The position numbers were made by a program, and so were the translations under genes. From Falsiroseomonas sp050563525 (GTDB lineage Bacteria > Pseudomonadota > Alphaproteobacteria > Acetobacterales > Acetobacteraceae), in the NCBI RefSeq assembly GCF_050563525.1, contig NZ_JBNXUN010000003.1, positions 372,001 through 436,000 of the forward strand: a stretch of 64,000 nucleotides of DNA, in the 5' to 3' direction. This document shows positions 1-8,463 of this stretch, one piece after another. The notes under the pieces are model-generated. The model searched no databases and was not told the origin of the DNA. It was given only the letters and a program-made list of their open reading frames with translations. Position 1 is the stretch's first letter. The number at the start of each line of letters is the position of its first letter.

Positions 1-1
1 C

Positions 2-550
2 CGGGAGGCGAATGGAACGCTGCGTCGGATGGGCGCGATGCGCGGCGCGGCCGAGGCGCGGGTGATCATCGGCGAGACGATCGCCGCCTATCCGCTTCGC
101 GTCATCCTTGCCGGCATCGGCAACGCACTGGCGCAATCCGCGAAGCTCATGGTGGGGGATACGCTGGTGGCGGACCACCTGGCGCTGTCCGCGCGCCGGG
201 CCATCGCGGAGTTCTTCCCGGCGGAGGAACTCGCGCATTTCGATGCCGGCGCGCAGATGCAGGGCGAACTGCCGCGGCTGGCCGAGCCCTGGCTACGGCC
301 ACATGTGCCGGTTGTCCTGGTGGCGCTGCTGGCCGCGCCGTGGATGGCGTGGCGCGCCGCCAAGGCACGCGACGGACCCAGGCTGGCGCTGCTGTCGCTC
401 GCCCTGGGCGCGCTGCTGGTCAACGCCGCGGCGGCGGGCGCGCTGTCGAAGCCGCACCATCGCTACCAGGCGCGCATCGTCTGGCTGCTGCCGCTGGCCG
501 TTGCCCTGGCGGCGCTCCCGCGGCGGCCCGAAGTGGTGCGGCCCCAATGA
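2..550 (+). CDS. C-terminal part of a membrane protein (cut by window edge)
   Basis: The reading frame is open from the left edge, so the true start lies outside the window. What is visible is about 182 residues: an amphipathic region, then two or three hydrophobic segments (roughly window residues 105-125 and 130-180) separated by a short basic loop. The C-terminal motif KPHHRYQARIVW before the last segment is of a kind seen in conserved membrane proteins of Alphaproteobacteria, but I cannot name the family. An internal ATG at 29 is in frame but is probably not the start. No function is assigned. Confidence 0.6.
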   Translation, partial: REANGTLRRMGAMRGAAEARVIIGETIAAYPLRVILAGIGNALAQSAKLMVGDTLVADHLALSARRAIAEFFPAEELAHFDAGAQMQGELPRLAEPWLRPHVPVVLVALLAAPWMAWRAAKARDGPRLALLSLALGALLVNAAAAGALSKPHHRYQARIVWLLPLAVALAALPRRPEVVRPQ

Positions 551-554
551 AGCA

Positions 555-908
555 TCAGTAGAAGAAGCGTTCCTCCACAACCTTGCCATTTGCCACGGTG
601 TAGAGGCCAATCTCGGCCATCTGGATGCGCTGGCCGGTCTGCTTCGCCGTCACGTCCATGGCGAAGCGCAGGGCGAACTGGTCGCCGTGGATGAAGGGCC
701 CCTCGGTCTCGACCGAATGGACTTCGTGGTTGTCGTACCACCAGTCGCCCTTCGCCTTGACCGCCGCCTTGCCACGCACCTCCGCCATCGGGCCTTCCAT
801 CGCCTCCCGGCTCACCACATCCTCAGCCCAGAACCGCGCGCCGGCGGCCTCGTGATCGCCGGACTTGCAGAGCTCGGCGAAAGCCTTCGCGACCTCGGCG
901 GTGGTCAT
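555..908 (-). CDS. SnoaL-like / NTF2-fold protein
   Basis: This 117-residue protein has the size and pattern of the SnoaL-like/NTF2 superfamily: an N-terminal helix (AEVAKAFAELCKSGDHEAA), a W-containing segment, then beta strands ending in IGLYTVANGKVVEERFFY, typical of polyketide-cyclase-like and steroid-isomerase-like folds. Members bind small hydrophobic ligands or have no known activity. No catalytic residues can be assigned. It stands alone between the convergent membrane protein and the GNAT gene. The family call is fairly sure; the substrate is unknown. Confidence 0.7.
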   Translation of the reverse strand: MTTAEVAKAFAELCKSGDHEAAGARFWAEDVVSREAMEGPMAEVRGKAAVKAKGDWWYDNHEVHSVETEGPFIHGDQFALRFAMDVTAKQTGQRIQMAEIGLYTVANGKVVEERFFY

Positions 909-971
909 GGCACGTATCCCTTTTGTTCCTGGCCGGAGGCTAGGCCAGGACCGGGCCGGGTCGCAAGCGCC

Positions 972-1496
972 TTATCGCGCGCAGGCGCCGACCAGCGCCG
1001 CGAGGTCCGGCCAGTGCATGCGGCGCTCAGACACCGGCTGCCCGAAGGCCTCCCGCATCACCGGCGGGCCAAGCTGCCCGCCCAGCCGGCGGTAGAAGCG
1101 GATGGCGCCCTCATTGGCGGTGAAGACCCAAAGCTCCGCACTGAGCGCCCCCTGCTGGCGCAGCCGGTGCGCCAGCGTGCCCAGCAATTGGCGGCCGATT
1201 CCGCCGCCGCGCATTTCCGGCCGCACATGCAGGCTGCCCACCTGACAGCACGTTCCTTCCAGCATCGCAGCGGCAAAGCCGTTCACCTGGTGGCCGGTCA
1301 CCGCCATCACCACCTGGCCAGGGCGCCGGCGGCCGCGCAGCAGATCCTGCCAATGCGCGGCCAGCGCATCCTCCAGGTCGTTCTCGAGGAAGTCGCGGTC
1401 GAGCATGCCGGCGTAGGCGCTGCGGCAGGACATGGCGTGCAGCGCGCAGATGCCGCCGGCATCGGCGGCGCGGGCGGATCGCAGCGAGAGTGGCAT
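972..1496 (-). CDS. GNAT family N-acetyltransferase
   Basis: This 174-residue protein has the GNAT fold. The acetyl-CoA pyrophosphate-binding motif A is visible as RPEMRGGGIGRQLL around residue 105, preceded by the beta4 strand CCQVGSLHV and followed by LWVFTANEGAIRFYRRLGG (motif B). It would transfer an acetyl group to an unidentified amine. The start at 1496 overlaps the ilvE stop in TGATG, so it is translationally coupled behind the aminotransferase. Reading farther upstream in this frame gives only ilvE out of frame. The acceptor is unknown. Confidence 0.85.
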   Translation of the reverse strand: MPLSLRSARAADAGGICALHAMSCRSAYAGMLDRDFLENDLEDALAAHWQDLLRGRRRPGQVVMAVTGHQVNGFAAAMLEGTCCQVGSLHVRPEMRGGGIGRQLLGTLAHRLRQQGALSAELWVFTANEGAIRFYRRLGGQLGPPVMREAFGQPVSERRMHWPDLAALVGACAR

Positions 1497-2395
1497 CAGG
1501 CCGCCCGTACCGCGACACCCTCGGGTGGCATGCGCACCAGCGCCTCGTAATCCTTCAGCAGCGTCTCCGTGATCGCGGCCGGGGTGAAGTGCAAGTCGGC
1601 CACCTGGCGCACCGGCGTGACCTCGGCGGCGGTGCCGACGAGGAAAACCTCGCTCGCCCTGGCGAGGTCGGCTTGCGGGATGGTGCGCTCCACCACCTTG
1701 ATCTGGCGGGTGCGGGCCAGCGCCATCACAGTGCGGCGGGTGATGCCGTCCAGGAAGTTCACCGGCGTCGGCGTGTGCAATTCGCCATCGATCACCAGGA
1801 AGACGTTGGCGCCTGTGGCCTCGCTGATGTCGCCCTTCCAGTCGAGCATCAGGGCGTCGTCGAACCCCTCCGCCTCCGCATGGTGCTTCGACAGCGTCCC
1901 GATCATGTAGAGGCCCGCGGCCTTGGAGGCGGTCGGCGCCGTCTCGGGATGCGGCCGCTTCCACTTCGCCCAGGCCAGGCGCACGCCCTTCATCCGGTCC
2001 GCGCCGAACAGGTTCGGCCAAGCCCAGGTGGCGATTGCCAGGTGGATCTTCGTCTGCTGCGCGGAGACGGACAACTGCTCGGCGCCGCGCCAGGCGAGCG
2101 GGCGGACATAGGCATCGGTCAGGCCGTTGCGGGCCAGCGTCTCGCGGCAGGCGGCGTCGATCTCCTCCGCCGTCCAGGGGATTTCGAAGCCCAGGATGCG
2201 GCCGGATTCAATCAGGCGCTCGGTATGGGCGCGCAGCTTGAAGATGTGGCCGGAATAGGCGCGCTCACCCTCGAATACGCCGGACGCGTAGTGCAGCCCA
2301 TGGCTCAGCACATGCAACTGCGCGTCGCGCCAGGGCACGAAGGCGCCATCCAGCCAGATCCAGCCATCACGGTCATCGAAGGGGACGAGAGCCAT
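1496..2395 (-). CDS. ilvE: Branched-chain amino acid aminotransferase
   Basis: This class IV PLP aminotransferase interconverts branched-chain amino acids and their 2-oxo acids. It is 299 residues, the usual length. Visible marks are the N-terminal HVLSHGLHYASGVFEGERAY, the PLP-lysine region TASKAAGLYM, the following EGFDDALMLDWKGDISEATGAN and the late VGTAAEVTPV. The start at 2395 (MALVPFDD) is chosen because the homologous part begins there and a GGAGGAAG ribosome-binding site lies just upstream; the 54 extra upstream codons look like non-coding leader. It is divergent from the MarR gene across about 180 bases that should hold both promoters. Confidence 0.93.
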   Translation of the reverse strand: MALVPFDDRDGWIWLDGAFVPWRDAQLHVLSHGLHYASGVFEGERAYSGHIFKLRAHTERLIESGRILGFEIPWTAEEIDAACRETLARNGLTDAYVRPLAWRGAEQLSVSAQQTKIHLAIATWAWPNLFGADRMKGVRLAWAKWKRPHPETAPTASKAAGLYMIGTLSKHHAEAEGFDDALMLDWKGDISEATGANVFLVIDGELHTPTPVNFLDGITRRTVMALARTRQIKVVERTIPQADLARASEVFLVGTAAEVTPVRQVADLHFTPAAITETLLKDYEALVRMPPEGVAVRAA

Positions 2396-2574
2396 GTTGT
2401 TCTTCCTCCCGACACTGGGTCGCCACTGGTTCGCTACTCGTTTCCGCGCCGGTGCCCTATATCGGCAGGGGACGCCGCGCGCGACAGGGGAAGGTTGCGA
2501 TGGCCGGGAAGAAATGTCAATGAACCTGACCCATATGGGCGAGCTGCCTCGGCTCATCGAAGGACGGAGCCGGC

Positions 2575-3129
2575 ATGCCCCTGAAGCCTGACTTGGCGGC
2601 GCGCCCGCAGACGGAGGATCGCGGAAGCCCGGCTGCCGGCCGCAACCTGCTGTTCCTGCGGGAGGAGGAACTGCGGCTCGCGCAGGACCTGCTGTTCTTC
2701 GGCTACCGCGACTTCACCGCCGGCGCCGATGCCATTCTGGCCGGACTGGACATGGGGCGGGCGCATCATCGCGTGCTGCATTTCGTCGGCCGCCGGCCGG
2801 GCATCACGGTGGGCGACCTGCTGGGCATCCTCGGCATCACGAAGCAATCGCTTGGCCGGGTGCTGACCCCGCTGGTCGAGGATGGCTTCGTGACACAAAG
2901 CCCCGGCCGCAACGACCGCCGCCAGCGGCTGCTGAGCCTGACGGAGAAGGGCGCCGCGCTGGAGCGCAGCCTGTTTGAACGCCAGCGCGACACCGTGATG
3001 CGCGCCTACCGGGAGGCAGGGCCGCAGGCCGTCGAGGGGTTCCGGCGCGTGATGCGCGGGCTGATGGGGCCGGAGGCGCGGGCGGCGCTGGATCGGCTGG
3101 AGGCGGGCTCGCCGGAGCCATCGCGATGA
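2575..3129 (+). CDS. MarR family transcriptional regulator (PetP-like)
   Basis: This 184-residue winged-helix regulator has its recognition region at about residues 75-115 (ITVGDLLGILGITKQSLGRVL) and the beta wing SPGRNDRRQRLLSLTEKG, typical of MarR. Its stop overlaps the start of an OmpR-type response regulator (ATGA at 3126). MarR followed by an OmpR regulator matches the PetP-PetR arrangement known from Rhodobacter capsulatus and other Alphaproteobacteria; the pet names are an inference from order, not proof. It likely regulates its own operon or the divergent ilvE. Confidence 0.87.
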   Translation: MPLKPDLAARPQTEDRGSPAAGRNLLFLREEELRLAQDLLFFGYRDFTAGADAILAGLDMGRAHHRVLHFVGRRPGITVGDLLGILGITKQSLGRVLTPLVEDGFVTQSPGRNDRRQRLLSLTEKGAALERSLFERQRDTVMRAYREAGPQAVEGFRRVMRGLMGPEARAALDRLEAGSPEPSR

Positions 3130-3833
3130 CGCTGAGCGCCGATGCGCCGCACCTGCTGGTGGTCGATGACGACGCCCGGCTGCGCGCGCTTCTGCAGCGC
3201 TTCCTGGCCGAGCAGGGTTTCCGGATCACCGCCGCCGCAGATGCGGCCGCGGCCCGGCACGCGCTGGCCTCCGTCAGCTTCGACCTGATGGTGCTGGACG
3301 TGATGATGCCGGGCGAGAGCGGCCTGGAGCTGACCGAGAGCCTTCGGCGGGAGGGTCTGGACGTGCCGATCCTGATGCTGACCGCGCGCGGTGCCCCGGA
3401 TGACCGCGTCACCGGCTTCGAGCATGGCGTGGACGATTACCTCGCCAAGCCCTTCGACCCGCGCGAACTGGCCCTGCGCATCCGCACCATCCTGCGCCGC
3501 GCCGCGCCGCCGCCGGTGCTGGAAGCCTCCACCGCCCCGGTGCAGCTCGGCATCCGCTGGTTCGACCCGCAACGGGCCGAGCTGCGCGGGCCGGAGGGGG
3601 TGGTGCGACTGACCGGCGGCGAACAGGCCCTGCTGATGGCCCTGGCGCAGCGGCCGAACGAGGTGCTGAGCCGCGAGGATATCGGCGTCGCCCTCGGCAC
3701 GCCGGAGGCCGGGGAACGCGCCATCGACGTGCAGGTCACGCGCCTGCGCCGGAAGGTGGAGCCCGACCCGCGGGAGCCGCGCTTCGTGCAGACGGTGCGC
3801 CACCGCGGCTATGTGCTGAGGCCCGGGCCATGA
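3126..3833 (+). CDS. OmpR-family response regulator (PetR-like)
   Basis: This 235-residue two-domain regulator has an N-terminal receiver (residues ~8-125) with the acidic pair in LVVDDDARL, the phospho-acceptor Asp in DLMVLDVMMPG and the conserved Lys in DDYLAKPFDPREL. A C-terminal winged-helix DNA-binding domain follows (residues ~140-235), ending QTVRHRGYVL. It starts inside the MarR stop (ATGA) and is followed 22 bases later by a kinase, so the three form one signalling operon. The signal and targets are not visible from the sequence. Confidence 0.93.
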   Translation: MTLSADAPHLLVVDDDARLRALLQRFLAEQGFRITAAADAAAARHALASVSFDLMVLDVMMPGESGLELTESLRREGLDVPILMLTARGAPDDRVTGFEHGVDDYLAKPFDPRELALRIRTILRRAAPPPVLEASTAPVQLGIRWFDPQRAELRGPEGVVRLTGGEQALLMALAQRPNEVLSREDIGVALGTPEAGERAIDVQVTRLRRKVEPDPREPRFVQTVRHRGYVLRPGP

Positions 3834-3855
3834 TCCAGCCCGGGACCTCCCGCGC

Positions 3856-5205
3856 ATGATCGGGCAAGTCGCCCACCACTTTCGGGGACTGGTCCCACGC
3901 GGGCTGCTCGGCCGGTCGCTGCTCATCATCCTGCTGCCGCTGCTGATCCTGCAGGGGATCGCGCTGCAGCTGTTCTATGGCGGGCACCTTGATGTGATCT
4001 CGCGCCGCCTCGCCGGCGGCGTCGCGGGCGAGATCGGCATGGTGATCGAGGTAATGCAGCGGCTGCCGGAGCCGGCGGACCGCGCCTGGCTGTTCCGCGA
4101 AAGCGCCTGGCGGCTGGACCTCGCCCTGGCCTTCGAAGCCGGCGCCAACCTGGGCGAGACGCCCGACCGCGCCGCCTCCCTGCCCCTGCTGCCGCTGGAG
4201 GGCGACCTGGCGCATGCGATGGGTGAACGGGTGCGGCGGCCCTTCGACGCCGATTGGCAGTCCGACCGCCGCAGCGTGATCATCCGCGTGCAGCTGCCGG
4301 ATGGCGTGCTGCATGTGGAGGCGCCGCGCAAGCGGCTGTTCACAGGCACGCTGTACCTGTTCTTCATCTGGCTTGTGGGGTCGTCCCTGCTGCTGTTCGG
4401 CGTCGCGGCGCTGTTCATGAAGAACCAGGTGCGCGCCATCCGCCGCCTGGCGGGCGCGGCGGAGGCCTTTGGCCTGGGTCGCGACATCGGGCTGATGAAG
4501 CCGGAAGGCGCCGCGGAGGTGCGGCAGGCGGCGAGCGCCTTCAACCGGATGCAGGACCGCATCCGCCGCTTCGTCGGGCAGCGCACGGACATGCTGGCCG
4601 GGATCAGCCACGACCTGCGTACGCCGCTGACCCGGATGCGCCTCGCGCTCGCGATGTTGCCGCGGGCACCGGAGGCGGAGGAGGACATCGCGGCGCTGGT
4701 CGAGGATGTCGAGGAGATGGAGCGCATGGTCGCCTCCTATCTCGCCTTCGCCCGGGGCGAGGCGCAGGAGCAGACCCAGCCGACCGACCTCAGCGGCATC
4801 GTGCGGGACGTGGCGCAGCGGGCGCGGCGGGATGGCGCGGAAGTGGCGGTGGAGGCGCCGGCAGCACTGGTGCTGCCGCTGCGGCCGGACGCGCTGCGGC
4901 GCTGCCTGGCGAACCTGCTGGACAACGCCCGCAAGCATGCACGGCGGATCGCCGTGGCCGTCGCCGAGATTCCGCGGGGCGAGACCGCGGGAGCCTGGGC
5001 GCAGGTGACGGTGGATGATGACGGGCCGGGCATCCCGGAGGCGCAGCGGGAGGAGGCCTTCCGGCCTTTCGCTACGCTGACGGCCGGCGGCACCGGCCTG
5101 GGGCTTGCCATCGCCCGGGACATTGCCCGGGCGCATGGCGGCGACATCGTGCTGGAGGAGAGCCCGCTCGGGGGGTTGCGGGCTCGGGTCCGCCTGCCGG
5201 TCTAG
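3856..5205 (+). CDS. EnvZ-type sensor histidine kinase
   Basis: A membrane kinase of 449 residues. The order is transmembrane helix 1 (~23-45), a periplasmic sensor region (~46-155), transmembrane helix 2 (~160-185), HAMP, dimerisation/phospho-acceptor domain with GISHDLRTPLTRMRL (His near residue 252), N box LDNARKHA, G1 box VDDDGPGIP and G2 box GGTGLGLAIARDIARAHGG. It is the partner of the preceding OmpR regulator. An ATG at 3831 lies in another frame, so 3856 is the best start. A GC-rich hairpin follows the stop. Confidence 0.92.
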   Translation: MIGQVAHHFRGLVPRGLLGRSLLIILLPLLILQGIALQLFYGGHLDVISRRLAGGVAGEIGMVIEVMQRLPEPADRAWLFRESAWRLDLALAFEAGANLGETPDRAASLPLLPLEGDLAHAMGERVRRPFDADWQSDRRSVIIRVQLPDGVLHVEAPRKRLFTGTLYLFFIWLVGSSLLLFGVAALFMKNQVRAIRRLAGAAEAFGLGRDIGLMKPEGAAEVRQAASAFNRMQDRIRRFVGQRTDMLAGISHDLRTPLTRMRLALAMLPRAPEAEEDIAALVEDVEEMERMVASYLAFARGEAQEQTQPTDLSGIVRDVAQRARRDGAEVAVEAPAALVLPLRPDALRRCLANLLDNARKHARRIAVAVAEIPRGETAGAWAQVTVDDDGPGIPEAQREEAFRPFATLTAGGTGLGLAIARDIARAHGGDIVLEESPLGGLRARVRLPV

Positions 5206-5207
5206 GT

Positions 5208-5227
5208 GGCGCGCCCGGGGACGCGCC
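5208..5227. terminator. Candidate hairpin between convergent genes
   Basis: A perfect 6-bp stem (GGCGCG / CGCGCC, loop of 8) lies in the 29-base gap between the 3' ends of the kinase (plus) and the phasin (minus). Its position suits a bidirectional terminator, but there is no T run on either side, so this rests on placement and symmetry only. Confidence 0.3.
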
Positions 5228-5234
5228 GGCCGGT

Positions 5235-5666
5235 TCAGCCCTGCTGCTTGGCGACCAGGGTCTTCACCTCGTCCATGGCTTCCGTGAAGCGCTTGTTCAG
5301 CACGGACAGCGCCTCGGAGTTGGAGTTCTGGATGAGGTCGGCGACCTCCTTCATGTTGGCGACGGCCCGCTCATAGGCGGACTTCAGCAACTCCGCCTGC
5401 TTGGCGGCGCGGGCCTGCGGGCTTTCCGTGCCGGACATCATGCGGATGGCGTCGCTCATCTCCGTCATCGAGGCCTGCAGGATCTCCATGTGACGGCGGC
5501 CAACGGCCTGCGCGCCTTCCAGCGCCACGCGGTTGGCGTTGGAAAGGGCCTCCAGGTTGCGGCGCTGCGCATCGGCGAGGCCGCTCATGTCCGGCATCGC
5601 GGGCATGCGGAACTCGGACAGCATGCGCATCATTTCGTCGGGCTTCATGCCAAAACGGTCGGACAT
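5235..5666 (-). CDS. Phasin family protein
   Basis: A 143-residue, cysteine-free, strongly helical protein rich in Ala, Met, Glu and Lys, with the phasin pattern: an amphipathic stretch (RRNLEALSNANRVALEGAQA), a central helix with MTEMSDAIRMM, and a C-terminal helical repeat ending VKTLVAKQQG. Phasins coat polyhydroxyalkanoate granules. The upstream sequence has CTGC-N3-GCAC at 5751-5761, one base off the CTGC-N3/4-GCAG repeat described for the phasin repressor PhaR; this is only suggestive. It is transcribed alone. Confidence 0.8.
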   Translation of the reverse strand: MSDRFGMKPDEMMRMLSEFRMPAMPDMSGLADAQRRNLEALSNANRVALEGAQAVGRRHMEILQASMTEMSDAIRMMSGTESPQARAAKQAELLKSAYERAVANMKEVADLIQNSNSEALSVLNKRFTEAMDEVKTLVAKQQG

Positions 5667-5783
5667 CTTCAGGTGTTCCTTCGGCAGCTGCTTGGGGTCG
5701 GCGTGGCGACCCTATAGCGAAGTGGTGATATCCGCAGAAGAGGTTTCATGCTGCACCGCACCATTTTTTTGTGATGGGTGCCG

Positions 5784-6428
5784 TCAGTCCACCGAGACAG
5801 GCGGCGCCCGGTCGCCTGGGTCCAGTCGAAGGCTGCGCGCCGTCTGTTCCGCCCGGTCGAGCGCCCGATCCAGGGCCGCCATGGTCGAGCCCAGATCCGC
5901 CGTCTCGTCCTTCTCCCAGGCCCGCACCGTCATGATCCAGACGCCGACGAGGCCGGCGGCGCGCAGCTTGCCCTGCAGGCCTGTCGAATCGAGCTCCGCC
6001 GCATCCAGCATGCGCTCCATGCTGCGCTGGAGGATGGGCGCCAGCGCACCGGCAAGGACCGGGTCGCGCCACATGTCGGAGGCGAGCCGCAGCATGCCGG
6101 CCCGATGCGGCAGCAGCGCATCGATGCCGCGCATCAGCACGTCGAACACCCGGTCCCGTGGCGTGCCGCCCTGGCCGGGCACGGTGCCGGCGGCCACCTG
6201 GTCGGCGACGCTGTCGGCATGCAGGCGCAACAGGTCGAGGCGCGAAGGGAAGCGGCGAACCAGCTCCCCGGCCGGAATGCCGGAGGCGGCGGAAAGCCGG
6301 CCGACGGTGACGCCGCGCCAGCCATGCTGCGCGATCACGTTGAACAGCGCATCGAGCAGCGGGGAATCGGTATTGTCCATGGCCATAAGCTTGGGGTCGG
6401 ACCCGCCTGTCGCCAATGGGGCGCTCAT
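5784..6428 (-). CDS. TetR-like transcriptional regulator
   Basis: This 214-residue protein has a TetR-type N-terminal helix-turn-helix (residues ~24-65, ALFNVIAQHGWRGVTVGRLSA then ELVRRFPSRLDLLRLH) and an all-helical ligand domain. It overlaps the proC stop by ATGA (6425-6428), so it is last in the ubiK-YbjN-proC operon. Rpsu/COQ9-type TetR-fold proteins also look like this: with a ubiquinone accessory factor (UbiK) three genes upstream, a COQ9-like role is a real alternative to DNA binding. The effector is unknown. Confidence 0.75.
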   Translation of the reverse strand: MSAPLATGGSDPKLMAMDNTDSPLLDALFNVIAQHGWRGVTVGRLSAASGIPAGELVRRFPSRLDLLRLHADSVADQVAAGTVPGQGGTPRDRVFDVLMRGIDALLPHRAGMLRLASDMWRDPVLAGALAPILQRSMERMLDAAELDSTGLQGKLRAAGLVGVWIMTVRAWEKDETADLGSTMAALDRALDRAEQTARSLRLDPGDRAPPVSVD

Positions 6429-7225
6429 CCCGCCAACTCGCGCGACCGCGCCGTGGCGGCGGCGATGGCGCGGGAGATGTGGCTGGGCCAGGCTGCCTGG
6501 TCCATGAGCACCGCCAGCGCGCGTTCGGTGGTGCCCTTGGGGCTGGTGACGTTCTTCCGAAGCTGCGCCGAATCCTCGGTGCTCGCGGCCAGCAGGGCGC
6601 CGGAGCCGGCGACGGTGGCGCGCGCCATGCGGCGGGCGAGGTCCGACGGGATACCTTGTTCCACCGCTGCGGCCTCCAGCAATTCGGCCAGCAGGAAGAC
6701 ATAGGCGGGGCCGCCGCCGGAGACGGCGGTCACCGGGTCCAGCAGCCCTTCCGCCTCCACCCAGGCGACCTCCCCGGTGGCGGCCAGCAGCGTATCCGCC
6801 AGGTCGCGCTGGGCGGCGGAGACGCCTGGGCCGGCGAAGGCGACGGTGAAGCCCTGGCGCACGGCGGCCGGCGTGTTCGGCATGGCGCGGACCACGGCGC
6901 TGCCGTCGCCGAGCAGGCCCTGCATGAAGGCCACCGTCCTGCCGGCCATGATGGAGACGAAGACGCCGCTCCCGGCGAAGCGCGCATAGGCGGGCAGGCT
7001 CGCCGGGGCCTCCTGCGGCTTGGTCGCGATGATGATGGCGGCGGGCGCGAAGCCGGCGGGGATCTCGGCCGGATCGCGCAGCAGGGTGGCACCCGGAATT
7101 GGCGCGGCGGCGAAGGGGTCCACCACGAGGGTCTCGCCGAGGCCACGTTCGCGCCAGCCGGCCAGCATGGCGCCGCCCATCTTGCCGCAGCCGATGAGAA
7201 GCAGGGGGGGGAGCGTGTCGGTCAT
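6425..7225 (-). CDS. proC: Pyrroline-5-carboxylate reductase
   Basis: Catalyses the last step of proline synthesis, NAD(P)H-dependent reduction of pyrroline-5-carboxylate. The 266 residues show the N-terminal Rossmann motif LLIGCGKMGGAMLAGW, MPNTPAAVRQG in mid-protein, and the P5CR signature PVTAVSGGGPAYVFLLAELL followed by NVTSPKGTTERAL. Start 7225 (MTDTLPP) matches the family start; the 83 upstream codons are the YbjN gene out of frame. It sits between the YbjN-like gene (49 bases upstream) and the TetR-like gene (overlapping). Confidence 0.94.
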   Translation of the reverse strand: MTDTLPPLLLIGCGKMGGAMLAGWRERGLGETLVVDPFAAAPIPGATLLRDPAEIPAGFAPAAIIIATKPQEAPASLPAYARFAGSGVFVSIMAGRTVAFMQGLLGDGSAVVRAMPNTPAAVRQGFTVAFAGPGVSAAQRDLADTLLAATGEVAWVEAEGLLDPVTAVSGGGPAYVFLLAELLEAAAVEQGIPSDLARRMARATVAGSGALLAASTEDSAQLRKNVTSPKGTTERALAVLMDQAAWPSHISRAIAAATARSRELAG

Positions 7226-7274
7226 GCCGGCGAGACTTGCCGCCCGGCCCCTGCTTGGCAAGCGGTTCCCCGGC

Positions 7275-7781
7275 TCAGGCCTCGCCGACGCAGTCCAGCA
7301 TCGCGGCCTGCAACGCCTCGGCCGGCGGCTTGCCGCCCCACAGCACGAACTGGAAGGCGGGGAAGAAGCGCTCGCACTCTGTGATGGCGATATCCACCAT
7401 GTCCTCCAGGCTCTCGGCCGAGGCGCCCGGCGCCCCGCGCAGCAGCACGGCATGGCGGAACACCGGCACGCCATCGTCGCTGTCCAGGCCGAAATGGCCG
7501 ATCCACAGCTTCTCGTTGGCCAGGGCCAGCAGCTCGAACAGCCGGTCGCGCTTGCCGGGTGGCACCTTCAGGTCGAAGGTGCAGGAGAAGTGCATGGCGC
7601 TGATCTCGTGCGACCAGGAGAAGTACAGGCCGTAGTCGCACCACTTTCCGGGTGCCTCGGCCGCCATCTCGCTGTCCGAGCGGCGGTCGAAGGCCCATTC
7701 ATTGGCCGTCACGATCTGTTCCAGCACGTCGAGGGGGTTCGCGGACCGGTCGCGTTCCTCGTATCCGACATATGCGGACAT
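7275..7781 (-). CDS. YbjN domain-containing protein
   Basis: A 168-residue acidic cytoplasmic protein of the YbjN family (type III secretion chaperone-like fold). It begins after a good ribosome-binding site (AGGAGGTG, 7 bases upstream). Visible pieces are the N-terminal NPLDVLEQIVTANEW, the central strand region YGLYFSWSHEISAMHFSCTF and a C-terminal helix ending MLDCVGEA. The neighbourhood ubiK-YbjN-proC is, as I recall, conserved in many Alphaproteobacteria. Biochemical function is unknown. Confidence 0.82.
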   Translation of the reverse strand: MSAYVGYEERDRSANPLDVLEQIVTANEWAFDRRSDSEMAAEAPGKWCDYGLYFSWSHEISAMHFSCTFDLKVPPGKRDRLFELLALANEKLWIGHFGLDSDDGVPVFRHAVLLRGAPGASAESLEDMVDIAITECERFFPAFQFVLWGGKPPAEALQAAMLDCVGEA

Positions 7782-7811
7782 CGCGGCACCTCCTTCGCCC
7801 GTCCGGGGGCG

Positions 7812-7829
7812 CCAACCCCCCTGGGTTGG
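7812..7829 (-). promoter_or_regulatory. 7-bp inverted repeat ahead of the YbjN gene
   Basis: CCAACCC and GGGTTGG form a perfect 7-bp stem with a 4-base loop, about 30 bases upstream of the YbjN start in the 164-base gap behind ubiK. It could be a leader hairpin, an attenuator or a factor-independent stop. No T run follows on the minus strand. Confidence 0.3.
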
Positions 7830-7945
7830 GGAGGGGCCACCCGAATCGCCACAAGGGCTAGACTACGCAGGTGCAAAACGCGCCCGCAAGCATCGCTTCT
7901 GTAACGCAGCTCAACGGCTTGGCGCGCGAACCGGCAACAGCGCCT

Positions 7946-8326
7946 TCAGCCGGCGTCGGCCGAAAGTCCCGGATCTGCCTCGGGCGCCGCCTTCGGCTCG
8001 GCCAGCTTCGCTTCCAGTGCGGCGACGCGGAGTTCCAGCGCCTCCGCCTGCTCCCGCGCCCGGCGGGCGACCTCGAGCGCGGCATCCAGGTCCTCGCGCC
8101 GCACCAGGTCCAGGCGCTGGACCATGGCCTCCACCTGGGCGCGACCCATCGCCTCGGCCTCGGCGCGCGCGCCGGCCAGGACGGAGAAGGCGCCGCCGGC
8201 CATGCCGGCCAGGTCGTCGAAGATCGACTTGCGGCCGCCGGGGCCGCTGCCCATGCCCGACCCGCTGGTGCCGGCCCCGCTGGTGCCGCCCGGGTTGCTG
8301 CCGCCGGTGCCGGTTTCGCTGCTCAT
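7946..8326 (-). CDS. ubiK: Accessory factor UbiK family protein (BMFP)
   Basis: A 126-residue protein with a disordered Gly/Ser/Thr N terminus (1-35), then FDDLAGMAGGAFSVLAGARAE and a long coiled coil with REDLDAALEVARRAREQ and LELRVAALEAKLAE, the pattern of the UbiK/BMFP family. In Escherichia coli, UbiK helps assemble the ubiquinone biosynthesis complex. The start at 8326 is set by AGGAGG eight bases upstream; an upstream extension to 8443 would run into the hldD promoter region and is unlikely. It heads the operon toward YbjN, proC and the TetR-like gene. Confidence 0.8.
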   Translation of the reverse strand: MSSETGTGGSNPGGTSGAGTSGSGMGSGPGGRKSIFDDLAGMAGGAFSVLAGARAEAEAMGRAQVEAMVQRLDLVRREDLDAALEVARRAREQAEALELRVAALEAKLAEPKAAPEADPGLSADAG

Positions 8327-8463
8327 CAAGACCTCCTGCCACATGACCTGTAACCCTGGCCGCACCCCGCCCGCGCCTTGTCCGGCTGCGGGACCGCGGC
8401 CTATACCCCGCCGGCGGCTGGATGGGCACCGCGAGGGGATCAACCGACGATGTATGTCGCGCG

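Noticed and set aside
3736..5136. Open frame of about 466 codons opposite the EnvZ-type kinase
   Set aside because: It is antisense to a kinase with all its motifs intact. Composition is low-complexity and typical of high-GC shadow frames.
5751..5761. PhaR site upstream of the phasin
   Set aside because: Only one degenerate half-match to CTGC-N3/4-GCAG was found, so it is noted in the phasin entry but not listed as a site.
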